The notes under the pieces were generated by a model. It was not told where the DNA came from. It made no database searches and was given only the letters and a program-made list of their open reading frames with translations. Below are positions 16,238 to 26,407 of a stretch of DNA of 64,000 bases, in pieces. The position numbers and the translations under genes are program-made. The stretch lies in the NCBI RefSeq assembly GCF_018141545.1, contig NZ_CP064356.1, positions 1,302,001 to 1,366,000 on the forward strand, given 5' to 3'. Source of the stretch: Miltoncostaea oceani (lineage in GTDB: Bacteria > Actinomycetota > Thermoleophilia > Miltoncostaeales > Miltoncostaeaceae). Position 1 is the stretch's first letter; each line of letters starts with the position of its first letter.

Positions 16238-17160
16238 GCCCCGCCGCCCGCGGCCCAGGTCACGAGGCCGACGAGGGCCACCCCGGCCCCGGTGAGCAGC
16301 AGCCCCGGGACGCGCAGCAGGCGCATCTTCGGCTGCCAGGTCTCCACCACCGCGAGCGCCGCCACCAGCAGCCCGACGGAGGCGGTGGCGGCGAGGAGCC
16401 CCGGCCAGGTCGAGGAGGGGTGCGGCACGAAGACGGCGGCGGCGAGCACCAGCACCACCCAGTGGCGCGCGGCGGAGGCCCACTGGAGGTAGGCGAGGTC
16501 CCGCCCCGCGTACTCCAGCAACGGCCCCTCGTGGATCATCGTCAGCTCGAGGTGGGTGTCGGGGTTGTCGATCGGCTGGCGCCCGGTCTCGAGCAGCACG
16601 ACGACGCCCATCGCGAGCGCCCCGCACCACTGGGCGGGCTCGGCCCAGACCGCCGTGCCGGACGTCGCCGCGACGATCTCCCGGAGGTCGGTGCTGCCCG
16701 CCGCCAGCGACGCGAGCAGCACGACCAGCACCAGGAGGGCCTCGCCGAAGACCGCGAACGTCATGTCCCGGGAGGCCCCCATGAGGCCGAAGCCGGCGCC
16801 GGTGTCCCACGCCGAGAGGGCCATCGCGACGCGGGCGAGCGCCAGCAACCCGATGACCAGCACCAGGTCGTTGCCGAGCGGCCCGGCGACGCCGCCCACC
16901 GCGACCGGCACGATGAGCAGGCAGAGCGCGAGCGCGGCGGCGACCACCGGCGGCGCCGCGCGGTAGGCGATCCCCGTCCCCCGCGGGTCGACCGCGCTCC
17001 GCCCCCACAGGCGGCGGAGCTCCCGGTACGGCTGCAGCGCGCCGGGGCCGCGCCGCCCCTGGAGGCGCGCCTTGACCGCCTGCACGCCGCCCGGCAGGGC
17101 GGGTGCGAGACCGGCGCCGGCCACCTGGACGCCGAGGACGACCGCGTCGGACGCGCTCAC
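16234..17160 (-). CDS. hyfC: HyfC/HycD-like (NuoH-type) membrane subunit
   Basis: 308 residues from a GTG at 17160. Family signatures are KARLQGRRGPGALQPYRELR near 30 (the NuoH-type loop) and LETGRQPIDNPDTHLELTMI then HEGPLLEYAGRD near 190-220, whose acidic residues form the quinone/proton entry of NuoH and the equivalent site of HycD. Eight predicted membrane helices. Overlaps neighbours by 4 nt on both sides. It forms the link between the catalytic subunits and the antiporter-like arm. Confidence 0.87.
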   Translation of the reverse strand: MSASDAVVLGVQVAGAGLAPALPGGVQAVKARLQGRRGPGALQPYRELRRLWGRSAVDPRGTGIAYRAAPPVVAAALALCLLIVPVAVGGVAGPLGNDLVLVIGLLALARVAMALSAWDTGAGFGLMGASRDMTFAVFGEALLVLVVLLASLAAGSTDLREIVAATSGTAVWAEPAQWCGALAMGVVVLLETGRQPIDNPDTHLELTMIHEGPLLEYAGRDLAYLQWASAARHWVVLVLAAAVFVPHPSSTWPGLLAATASVGLLVAALAVVETWQPKMRLLRVPGLLLTGAGVALVGLVTWAAGGGA

Positions 17161-19106
17161 CCGAGCGCCCCCAGGCGGGCGAGGGCGAGGAGGGCGGTGA
17201 CGAGCCCGACGAGGTACGCGATGTACATGCGCAGGCTCCCCGACTGCAGGCGCCGCGTGGCGGCGGCCCCGGCCATCGCCAGGCGCACCGCCGGCCCGTA
17301 CAGCAACCCGTCGAACAGGTGGGGCACCGCGCCCCGGTGGCGCACCTCCCGCACGACCCCGCCCCGCTCCACGACGTCCACCTCGCGCTCCGGCCGCAGG
17401 ACCGCCGACAGGGTGAGCAGCACCGGCTTGGTGAACGCCGCCGACGTCCAGGCGAGCCGGTCGTCGGGCGGCTGGCCACAGACCCAGACGGGGGCGGGCG
17501 CCGCCGTGCGGCGGCCCCGGGCGAGCACGAGCACGGTGACGGCGGCCGCCAGGGCGACGGCGACGGCGAGCGTGGGGAGCGAGGTCCCCGCCACCGACAG
17601 ACCGGCTCCGCCCGGTGGCGTCGCCTCCCCGGGGCCGAGCGCGGCGAGCGACGGCAGCACCGACCCGGGGGCGAGGCCGAGGGCGACGCAGGCCGCCGCG
17701 AGCGCCACCACGGCCAGCCGCATGGAGCGGCCGACGTCCTCCGCCCGGGCCCCCCGCGGGGTGCGCGGGGCCCCGAGCAGCACGAGCCCGATCACCTTCG
17801 CGAAGCACATGGCCGCCAGGCCGGCGGTGGCCCCGAGGGCCGCGACGGCCAGGCCGCCGCCGAGGGCGACGCCCAGGGCGTCCTGACGGCCGAGGCCGAG
17901 CAGCGACTGCAGGGTCACCCATTCCGAGGCGAACCCGGTGAGCACCGGGAGCCCGGCGATCGCGAGGGCGCCGACGAGCACCGCGGGGCCCGTCCACGGC
18001 ATGCGGCGCAGGACGCCCCCGAGGCGGTCCAGGTCGAGGCCCCCCGCGGAGCGGTCGATCGACCCGGCCCCGAGGAACAGGAGCGCCTTGAACACGGCGT
18101 GGTTGAGGGCGTGCAGCAGGGCGGCGGCGAGGGCGAGGGAGGCCCACGCGTCCTCGCCGCGTCCGGCGAACAGGGCGGCCGCGCCGAGCCCCAGCACGAC
18201 GATGCCGACGTTCTCGATCGTCGAGAAGGCGAGGAGGCGCTTGAGGTCGCGCTGGAAGAGCGCGTAGAGGACGCCCACGAGCGCCGACAGTCCGCCGAGC
18301 GCGAGCAGCGCCATGCCCACCCACGCCGGGGGGCCGTCCAGCCACTCGAGGGCCAGGCGCACCAGCCCGTAGACGGCGACCTTCACCATGACGCCGGACA
18401 TCACCGCCGAGATGTGGCTCGGCGCGACGGGGTGGGCCCGCGGCAGCCAGGAGTGGAGGGGCACGAGCCCCGCCTTCGTGCCGAAGCCGATCAGTCCGGC
18501 GACGGCGATCACCGCCGCCACCCCGGCCGGGGCGCCCGCGAGCGCGGAGGGGTCGGAGAGCGCCCCCTCGCGGGCGAGCAGCAGCACCGCCACCCACACG
18601 CCCGCGCCCCCGATGTGGGTGATGGCGAGGTACTCGAACACCGTCCGGCGGCCGGCCGCGTCGCCGTGGGCGACCAGGATCGCGGCGGCCGGCACCAGGG
18701 TCATCAGCTCCCAGGAGCCGAGGAACAGCGAGGCGTCCCGCGCGACCAGCACGCCGACGAGGGTGAGGGGGAACACGCCGGTGAGCGCCGCGATCGCGCG
18801 CGGATGGGACGTGCCCTCCAGGGAGTCCACGGCGTAGACGGCCGCGGGGACGCCGACGACCGCGACCATCACCAGGAAGGCCCCCGAGAGGGGGTCGGCG
18901 CCGACCGCCGGATCGAATCCGTCCACGAAGCCGGACCCGAGCGAACGGCCGGCGAACAGGCAGACGGCTCCCGCGACGCCGACCGACGCGAGGCCGAGCG
19001 CCTGGACGACGAGCGCGGCGCGCACCATCCGCGGGTGGATGCACAGGGCCGTCCCGCCGAGGAGGACGGCCAGCCCGCCGACGAGGGTGGCGGCGCCGGC
19101 GTTCAG
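17157..19106 (-). CDS. hyfB: HyfB/NuoL-like membrane subunit, CTG start proposed
   Basis: An antiporter-type subunit with the channel residues of the family: FLGSWELMTLVP (Glu), GTKAGLVPLHSWLPRAHP then VAPSHISAVMSGVMVKVAVYG (Lys), and LLHALNHAVFKALLFLGAGS. The first ATG (19028) lies after a hydrophobic segment (TLVGGLAVLLGGTALCI) that should be the first helix. The frame has no ATG, GTG or TTG upstream of it. The CTG at 19106 (LNAGAATLVGG) overlaps the TGA of a 25-codon ORF that has its own Shine-Dalgarno, so CTG initiation by coupling is proposed. With it the protein is 649 residues. First gene of the operon, facing the AT-rich promoter island. Confidence 0.8.
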   Translation of the reverse strand: MNAGAATLVGGLAVLLGGTALCIHPRMVRAALVVQALGLASVGVAGAVCLFAGRSLGSGFVDGFDPAVGADPLSGAFLVMVAVVGVPAAVYAVDSLEGTSHPRAIAALTGVFPLTLVGVLVARDASLFLGSWELMTLVPAAAILVAHGDAAGRRTVFEYLAITHIGGAGVWVAVLLLAREGALSDPSALAGAPAGVAAVIAVAGLIGFGTKAGLVPLHSWLPRAHPVAPSHISAVMSGVMVKVAVYGLVRLALEWLDGPPAWVGMALLALGGLSALVGVLYALFQRDLKRLLAFSTIENVGIVVLGLGAAALFAGRGEDAWASLALAAALLHALNHAVFKALLFLGAGSIDRSAGGLDLDRLGGVLRRMPWTGPAVLVGALAIAGLPVLTGFASEWVTLQSLLGLGRQDALGVALGGGLAVAALGATAGLAAMCFAKVIGLVLLGAPRTPRGARAEDVGRSMRLAVVALAAACVALGLAPGSVLPSLAALGPGEATPPGGAGLSVAGTSLPTLAVAVALAAAVTVLVLARGRRTAAPAPVWVCGQPPDDRLAWTSAAFTKPVLLTLSAVLRPEREVDVVERGGVVREVRHRGAVPHLFDGLLYGPAVRLAMAGAAATRRLQSGSLRMYIAYLVGLVTALLALARLGALG

Positions 19107-19180
19107 CGGACGGGGAGCGGGATCGAGGACGTCGGGTCGTGCGCGTCGCGCCGGGCCGCGACGACCTGGTCTCCACTCAC
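19103..19180 (-). CDS. 25-codon leader ORF before hyfB
   Basis: GTG at 19180 preceded by AGAGG at good distance opens VSGDQVVAARRDAHD..., ending at TGA 19103, which overlaps CTG 19106. It is the only well-placed ribosome-binding site at the head of the operon. It could be a coupling leader peptide, or the true N-terminus of HyfB separated from the rest by an indel. Confidence 0.35.
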   Translation of the reverse strand: MSGDQVVAARRDAHDPTSSIPLPVR

Positions 19181-19194
19181 GATCTCAACCTCTC

Positions 19195-19223
19195 ATTGTC
19201 TTGCAAGATCTATGTTTTACAAT
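19195..19223. promoter_or_regulatory. Mirrored divergent promoter/operator between arsR and hyf
   Basis: An AT-rich island (about 19193-19245) in otherwise very GC-rich DNA. Rightward: TTGTCT (19196-19201), 16 bp, TACAAT (19218-19223). Leftward: TTGTAA (19222-19217), 16 bp, GACAAT (19200-19195). The two promoters use the same bases because ATTGT (19195-19199) and ACAAT (19219-19223) are inverted copies. An ArsR-type repressor binding here would control both its own gene and the operon. TTGCAA inside is a further small palindrome. Confidence 0.5.
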
Positions 19224-19283
19224 ATTTGAAGATACGGCATACTCCGGTGGGGGACAAGCAGCCGGGCAATCGAGGAGGCCGCG

Positions 19284-19706
19284 GTGCCGGAGGGTGGTGG
19301 GAGCGGGCGGGGCGACGCCGCGGGGGACCGCACACGGCCGATCCACGTCGCCAAGGCGGAGTTCTTCCGCGTCCTCGGCCACCCGGCGCGCGTGCGCATC
19401 CTCGAGCTGCTGCGGGAGGGGGAGCACAGCGTCGGCGAGCTCCAGGTCGCGCTCGGGCTGGATTCGAGCGGGACCTCGCAGCACCTCGGCGTGCTGCGTC
19501 GCCAGGGCGTCCTCGAGAGCCGCCGCGAGGGGACCAGCGTCTACTACCGCGTGAGCGACCCGCGCATGTTCGACCTGCTCGAGGTGGCGCGCGGCATCCT
19601 CACCACCTCGCTCGAGGCCACCCAGGCCCTCCTCGCCGAGATGGCGACCGGTCCGGAGCAGGAACCGCGGACGACCCGCGCGCCCCGCCGGCGCGGGGCG
19701 ACGTGA
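19284..19706 (+). CDS. ArsR-family transcriptional regulator
   Basis: 140 residues from the ATG at 19284. The winged HTH spans about 25-95: KAEFFRVLGHPARVRILELL, EHSVGELQVALGLDSSGTSQ, HLGVLRRQGVLESRREG, TSVYYRVSDPRM. No CxC metal motif is visible on the alpha-3 helix, so the ligand is not a classic thiol-bound metal. It diverges from the hyf operon as Rv0081, an ArsR-type regulator, adjoins the Rv0082-Rv0087 hyc-like genes in M. tuberculosis; a role as oxygen/redox-linked repressor of the operon is inferred from that parallel. The N- and C-termini are disordered and charged. Confidence 0.87.
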   Translation: MPEGGGSGRGDAAGDRTRPIHVAKAEFFRVLGHPARVRILELLREGEHSVGELQVALGLDSSGTSQHLGVLRRQGVLESRREGTSVYYRVSDPRMFDLLEVARGILTTSLEATQALLAEMATGPEQEPRTTRAPRRRGAT

Positions 19707-20224
19707 ACGGCGACGCGGACGTCCTCCCGGGGGCGCCCGCGCGGTCCCGCGGCGCGTCGCCGGGGCGCGTGCTCCTCGTCGCGGGGGCGCTCGCGCTGGC
19801 GCTGTTCGGCGGCCTCCTCCTGGTGTTCACCCCGTCCCTCGAAGGCCGGCCCGGCCTGCAGACGCTGTGGGTGCTCGCGTCCCTCGTGCTCCTGAAGCTG
19901 CCCCTGCTCCTGCTCGTGTGGTGGGTCATCGTCCGGAGGCGTTCACGCGCCACCCCGCCATGGAGCCGGGAGACGACCGACGCCTTCCTCGCCCGCGCAC
20001 GGGAGGGCGTGGCGCGTGCGCGGGAGGGGCGGGCGCCGGCCGTGGACCTCGCCGACCTGCGCCGGGAGGTCTGGGCGGCGACCGCCCACGCGGACCCCGC
20101 GGCGGCGCAGCAGCTCGTGGACCTCGCCCTCGAGATCGACCGGATCGCGCGTCACGGCCCGCTCACCGGCAGGGGGGCGGGGGAGCACGTCGCCGCCGTC
20201 GGCGGGCGGTCGCCCGCGCCGTGA
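19703..20224 (+). CDS. Two-helix membrane protein coupled to the ArsR gene
   Basis: 173 residues from a GTG at 19703 overlapping the arsR stop (GTGA). Two membrane helices (GRVLLVAGALALALFGGLLL at ~22-45 and LWVLASLVLLKLPLLLLVWW at ~55-78) precede a soluble part of about 90 residues with helices rich in Ala, Arg and Glu (DAFLARAREGVARAREGRAP). No family recognised. Translational coupling suggests it is made with the regulator and may sense or modulate it, which is inference. Confidence 0.6.
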   Translation: MNGDADVLPGAPARSRGASPGRVLLVAGALALALFGGLLLVFTPSLEGRPGLQTLWVLASLVLLKLPLLLLVWWVIVRRRSRATPPWSRETTDAFLARAREGVARAREGRAPAVDLADLRREVWAATAHADPAAAQQLVDLALEIDRIARHGPLTGRGAGEHVAAVGGRSPAP

Positions 20225-20291
20225 TCCCGCCGGGTCGGCCGCACGCCGACCCGTCGTTTCGCCCCCGCCCCCGGACGGGCACAGTCCCGCC

Positions 20292-20804
20292 GTGGCGGAC
20301 GACGTCGAGCGGACACCCGACGGGCGGTTCATCGTCGTCGGCGGACGGCGCTGGCGGGCGACGGATCCCGCGATCCCCGACGCGTTGCGCGCCGAGCTCG
20401 TCCGGGAGCTGATGGCCGCCCGCCGCGAGGTCGGGGCGGCGCACGGGGAGGAGCCGCGCACGGCGGCGGCGCGGGCCCGGGTGCAGGACGCGAAGGTCGC
20501 CCTCGGGGAACGCGGCGAGCCGTGGTGGGAGCCTGCCTCCGATGCGGGGACGGCGGAGCGGTTGCGCGCCGCGATCCTCACGCTGCTGCGCGCCCGCGAC
20601 CCGGCGAGCACCATCTGCCCGAGCGACGCCGCCCGCGTCGCCGGGGGCGCCGGTTGGCGTCCCTCCGTGCCGGTCGCGCGGGACGTCGCCGCCGGCCTCG
20701 CGGACGCCGGCGTCGTCGACGTGCGCCAACGCGGGCGGACCGTCGACCCGCGCCGGGCGCGCGGACCCCTGCGGATCGCCCGCGGCCCCGCCTGGCCCGG
20801 CTGA
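20292..20804 (+). CDS. DUF3253-type protein
   Basis: 170 residues from a GTG at 20292. The N-terminal part has the recurring element RTPDGRFIVVGGRRWRATDP then a helix LRAELVRELMAARREVG. The C-terminal ~80 residues (LRAAILTLLRARDPASTICP, SDAARVAGG, then DVAAGLADAGVVDVRQRG) have the winged-helix look of DUF3253, which may bind nucleic acid. Nothing further can be said about function. It stands alone before the UvrA-like gene. Confidence 0.68.
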   Translation: MADDVERTPDGRFIVVGGRRWRATDPAIPDALRAELVRELMAARREVGAAHGEEPRTAAARARVQDAKVALGERGEPWWEPASDAGTAERLRAAILTLLRARDPASTICPSDAARVAGGAGWRPSVPVARDVAAGLADAGVVDVRQRGRTVDPRRARGPLRIARGPAWPG

Positions 20805-20888
20805 GCCTGGCGACGCCGCCGGGGCAGCCGGTATACACCCCCTCGGGGCGGGGACGTGACCGCCGGACGGAGAGGGAGGGCGCGGGAC

Positions 20889-23273
<2,385 letters not shown>

Positions 23274-23343
23274 CCGCGCGGATTTCCGCGATCGCTGCTC
23301 CGGGGGGTGGGCACCCCCCGCCGGCCCCGCGATACTGCCCCGC

Positions 23344-23733
23344 ATGCCTCACGTGGACGCCCGCACCCTCCGCCGCGTCGGCGTCATCGCCGCCGCTCTG
23401 CTCGCCGTCGTCGCGGCCCCCGCCGCCGGTCACACCGACATCACCTCCAGCTCGCCGGCCGACGGCGCCGTCGTCGACCGGGTGCCGGCGCGGGTGGTCC
23501 TCACGTTCGGGCAGACGATCGGGGGGGCCGAGGCCGTGACCCTCACCCGCAACGGCGTCGACAACCTCGTGAAGTCGGCTCGGCGGGACCCGCGGAACGC
23601 CCGCCGGGTGCTCGTCACCCTGAAGCAGCCGGGCACGCGGAAGCAGGCGGGCCGCTACCGCCTGTCGTGGCGCGTGAGCGCGCCCGACGGCCACGCCATG
23701 CGAGGCGTCATCGCCTTCCGCGTCCGCCCCTGA
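23344..23733 (+). CDS. CopC-domain secreted copper-binding protein
   Basis: 129 residues. A signal peptide runs to Gly29 (VIAAALLAVVAAPAAG), so the mature chain would begin with His30 (HTDITSSSPADGA). CopC proteins bind Cu(II) through their N-terminal His, a second His and an Asp; the matching pair here is in SAPDGHAMRG near the C-terminus. The beta-sandwich pattern RVVLTFGQTIGGAEAVTLTR fits. Usually CopC partners CopD; no copD is nearby. A role in periplasmic or surface copper handling is probable. Confidence 0.85.
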   Translation: MPHVDARTLRRVGVIAAALLAVVAAPAAGHTDITSSSPADGAVVDRVPARVVLTFGQTIGGAEAVTLTRNGVDNLVKSARRDPRNARRVLVTLKQPGTRKQAGRYRLSWRVSAPDGHAMRGVIAFRVRP

Positions 23734-23775
23734 GCCTGCCGGTGGCGCGGCGCCCGGGCTAGGCTGGCGCCCGCC

Positions 23776-24738
23776 GTGCAGCGACCGCGCCCCGCCATGA
23801 GGCCCCTGCTCGTCGGGGCCGTCCTGCTCGCCGTCTGCGCGACGGCCCTCGGGGCCGTCGTCCACGCCGGCACCCGCGGTGGGGAGGGGGCCGCGCAGGC
23901 GCAGGCGCCCGCGCCGCCCCCCGCCGCCCCGCGGCCCACGCCGGAGCGCCCCCGGCTCCCCGGCGGCGGGCGCAGCATCCTGCCCGAGCACCGGGTGCTC
24001 GCCCACTACGGGGCGCCGCAGGCCGAGGCCCTCGGGATCCTCGGCATCGGCAGCCCCGCCACCGCGGGCGCCCGCCTGCGCCGCGCCGTGCGCCCCTGGG
24101 CGACGCCCGGCCGGAGGCCGGTGATGCCGGCGATGGAGCTGATCGCGGTGATCACCACCGCCGCCCCCGGCGCGGACGGCCGCCACCGCTTCCGCCAGGA
24201 CCCCGCGGTGATCCGCCGGTACCTGCGGGCCGCCCGCGCCGCGGGGGCGTTGCTGATCCTCGACATCCAGCCGGGGCGGTCGGACTTCGTGACCGAGGCG
24301 CGGGCGCTCGCACCGTTCCTCGTGCAGCCCGACGTGGGCCTGGCCCTCGACCCCGAGTGGCGCATGGGGCCGGGGGAGGTGCCCGGACGGGTGATCGGTC
24401 AGGTCGACGCGGAGGAGGTCAACCGCGTCGCCGCCTGGATGTCGCGGATCGTCGCGGCCCACGACCTCCCCGACAAGCTCCTCCTGATCCACCAGTTCGA
24501 GGACGGCATGATCGAGCGGCGCGGCCGCCTCCGGACCCACCGCGGCATCGACCACGTCCTCAACGCCGACGGCTTCGGGACCGCCGAGGCCAAGGCCGGG
24601 ACCTACCGGCGCGTCACGCGCGCCCGGCGCGGCTTCGCGACGGGCTTCAAGCTCTTCTACGAGGAGGACACCGGCCTCATGACCCCCGCCCAGGTCCTCC
24701 GCCTCCGGCCCCGCCCCGACGTCGTCATCTACGAATGA
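23776..24738 (+). CDS. Secreted TIM-barrel-like protein of unknown activity
   Basis: 320 residues from a GTG at 23776; an in-frame ATG 7 codons later is equally possible. Signal peptide or anchor at about 8-30, Pro/Ala-rich linker to ~65, then a conserved domain: VLAHYGAPQAEALGILG, MPAMELIAVITTAAPG, GALLILDIQPGRSDF, VGLALDPEWRMGPGEVPG, LLLIHQFEDGMI, GFATGFKLFYEEDTGLMTP. The alternation and the DPEW, HQF and KLFY motifs recall a family of secreted barrel proteins found in several bacterial phyla without assigned function. Acidic residues in the barrel strands would suit a glycosidase. Confidence 0.68.
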   Translation: MQRPRPAMRPLLVGAVLLAVCATALGAVVHAGTRGGEGAAQAQAPAPPPAAPRPTPERPRLPGGGRSILPEHRVLAHYGAPQAEALGILGIGSPATAGARLRRAVRPWATPGRRPVMPAMELIAVITTAAPGADGRHRFRQDPAVIRRYLRAARAAGALLILDIQPGRSDFVTEARALAPFLVQPDVGLALDPEWRMGPGEVPGRVIGQVDAEEVNRVAAWMSRIVAAHDLPDKLLLIHQFEDGMIERRGRLRTHRGIDHVLNADGFGTAEAKAGTYRRVTRARRGFATGFKLFYEEDTGLMTPAQVLRLRPRPDVVIYE

Positions 24739-24763
24739 CCGTCGCCCGGCAGGCGTCGACGCC

Positions 24764-24871
24764 GTGAGCGGCGGACGGGGGCGGCTCGTGGTGGTCGTGG
24801 CCTGCCTGTTGCTGACCGTGCTGGTGGTGGTCGCGTGGATCACCGGCGCACCCTGCACGGGGTGCCGCTGA
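24764..24871 (+). CDS. 35-aa membrane peptide ending in CxxC
   Basis: GTG at 24764 opens a 35-residue frame: basic start VSGGRGRL, one hydrophobic helix (VVVVACLLLTVLVVVAW), then ITGAPCTGCR and stop. It follows the barrel-protein gene by 25 bp. The terminal CxxC would face outside if the basic end stays in the cytoplasm. Small size limits confidence. Confidence 0.4.
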   Translation: MSGGRGRLVVVVACLLLTVLVVVAWITGAPCTGCR

Positions 24872-24877
24872 CCCTGC

Positions 24878-25093
24878 TCAGGCGCCGGGTGGCATCTCCG
24901 TCCGGCGGTCGCCCTCGTCGAGCTGGGACAGGATCCAGTCGCGCTGCGCCCCGGTCAGGCGCCCGAGGCTCCGCCACGCACGGTCGGGGTCGGACAGCGT
25001 CCGCTCCGTGGCGAGGCGGCCGAGGGCGCGCATGGCCTCCATCTGCTCCCACCTGGCGAGCGGCGGCTCGTCACTGTCGGGCGTGAGGGACAT
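24878..25093 (-). CDS. Hypothetical protein, 71 aa
   Basis: ATG at 25093. Acidic N-terminus, then helices WEQMEAMRALGRLATERTLS and TGAQRDWILSQLDEGDRR. Soluble and helical, without a recognised domain. Convergent with the short membrane peptide at 24764-24871. Confidence 0.45.
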   Translation of the reverse strand: MSLTPDSDEPPLARWEQMEAMRALGRLATERTLSDPDRAWRSLGRLTGAQRDWILSQLDEGDRRTEMPPGA

Positions 25094-25177
25094 GGGTCTG
25101 CCCCGATCGTAGGACCCACGGCCCCCCTTACGAAAGCAGGGAACCGCGAAGGGTGCGACGACGGGGGGACCCGGCGC

Positions 25178-25438
25178 TCAGCGGTTGCGCAACGCGTCGA
25201 TCAGCTCGTCCTTCGTCATCGACGAGCGACCCTCGATGCCGACCTCGGCGGCGGTCTCGCGGAGGTCCTCGACCGTCCTGTCCTCGTACCTCCCCGCCGA
25301 GCCGCCCTTCGACGACGGGTCGTCGCCGGCGGCCTTCGCGTTGGCGATGCGCGCGGCCTTCTCCTTGCTCGCGCCCTCGTCGCGCAACGCCTCGTAGGTC
25401 GCGTCGTCCCTCACCGACGGGCCGTGATCCCGTGCCAT
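25178..25438 (-). CDS. Small protein with Rho-N/SAP-like C-terminal domain
   Basis: 86 residues from the ATG at 25438, chosen because GGAGG lies 7 nt upstream. The N-terminal part ([20 protein letters not shown], then [13 protein letters not shown]) matches small actinobacterial proteins of the plasmid-stabilisation-like type. The end, [20 protein letters not shown] then [12 protein letters not shown], is the helix-extended-helix of the Rho N-terminal domain, which binds nucleic acid. Probably a small DNA- or RNA-binding protein. Confidence 0.75.
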   Translation of the reverse strand: MARDHGPSVRDDATYEALRDEGASKEKAARIANAKAAGDDPSSKGGSAGRYEDRTVEDLRETAAEVGIEGRSSMTKDELIDALRNR

Positions 25439-25535
25439 CGCCACACCTCCGTCGTCCGGTTCCGTGGAGACCTCGTACCCACCCCGCGGACGATCACACC
25501 GTCCCGAGCGGGACGGACGGGAGGGGCCGCCGGCG

Positions 25536-26261
25536 TCAGGGGGCGGGGGAGGCCGGCAGCACCGTGACGCCCGCCGTCAGCAGGACCGGGGACCCGTCGA
25601 TGCGGACCCGCTCGGCGATGCGGTACGGGCCGGTCGGCACGGCCGGGATCGTGACGGTCGCGCGGGCACCGGCGCCCGTCACCGGCAGACGGGCCGCCAG
25701 CCGCCACCGCGTGCCGACCCGGTGCTGCAGCAGCGCCTCGGCGCCCCGCCGCAGCGACGCCCGGGGGCGCGCGCGCACGCCCAGCGCGACGGTCGCGCCG
25801 ATCCGCGCGCCGACGGGCGCCATCAGCGCCGGGCCGGTCCGCAGCCGGGCCGTCCGGGCCCGCAGGCACGCGAGCCGGGCCGCGACCGTCGCCCCCGTGC
25901 AGGGTGTCGCCCCGTTCACCATGAGGTCCGCGGGCCCGGACGCCCCGCCGGTGGGGCGCACGGCGACGGCGAACCGGGGGGCGACCCCGTCGATCCGCCG
26001 CGCGACCACCGCCACGTCGGGCTCCGGGGTGGACGGGGCGCCGATCACGATCGCGTCGTCGCACCCCGGCCGCACCGCCGGCCCCACGGGTGCGCCGACG
26101 TCCGCCGCCGCGACCGCACCGGTGCCGAGGTACGGCACGCCCAGGTAGGTGACGCCGAGGACGCACGATCCGTCCGCCCGCTCGGCCCCGGCCCCGCCGA
26201 GCAGCGCCGCGGCCACGAGCGCCGTCGCCACGACCACCCCGGCCCCACGTGTCCCCGTCAC
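25536..26261 (-). CDS. Secreted protein of unknown function
   Basis: 241 residues from a GTG at 26261. Signal sequence [20 protein letters not shown], then repeated beta-type elements with four Cys ([43 protein letters not shown]), which may form disulfides outside the cell. The C-terminal 80 residues ([20 protein letters not shown]) look like an Ig-like or Gram-positive surface domain. Divergent from the FAD-oxidoreductase gene. No enzymatic motif. Confidence 0.55.
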   Translation of the reverse strand: MTGTRGAGVVVATALVAAALLGGAGAERADGSCVLGVTYLGVPYLGTGAVAAADVGAPVGPAVRPGCDDAIVIGAPSTPEPDVAVVARRIDGVAPRFAVAVRPTGGASGPADLMVNGATPCTGATVAARLACLRARTARLRTGPALMAPVGARIGATVALGVRARPRASLRRGAEALLQHRVGTRWRLAARLPVTGAGARATVTIPAVPTGPYRIAERVRIDGSPVLLTAGVTVLPASPAP

Positions 26262-26407
26262 CCCGCGCCCCCCGTCCGGGACGGCGGCCCGGCGCCACCG
26301 TCGCGCCACGCACGGTACCCGGCGCCGGGGACGCGACAGGCGTCGCCGGCGACCGAGCGGGTAGCGTCCCCGCAGGACCCCACGACCGCGACGGGAGCGT
26401 GAGTGCC

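Noticed and set aside
16234-19176. A 980-residue ORF over hyfC and hyfB
   Set aside because: Its first two thirds are Arg/Gly-rich shadow translation of hyfB; hyfC proper starts at GTG 17160.
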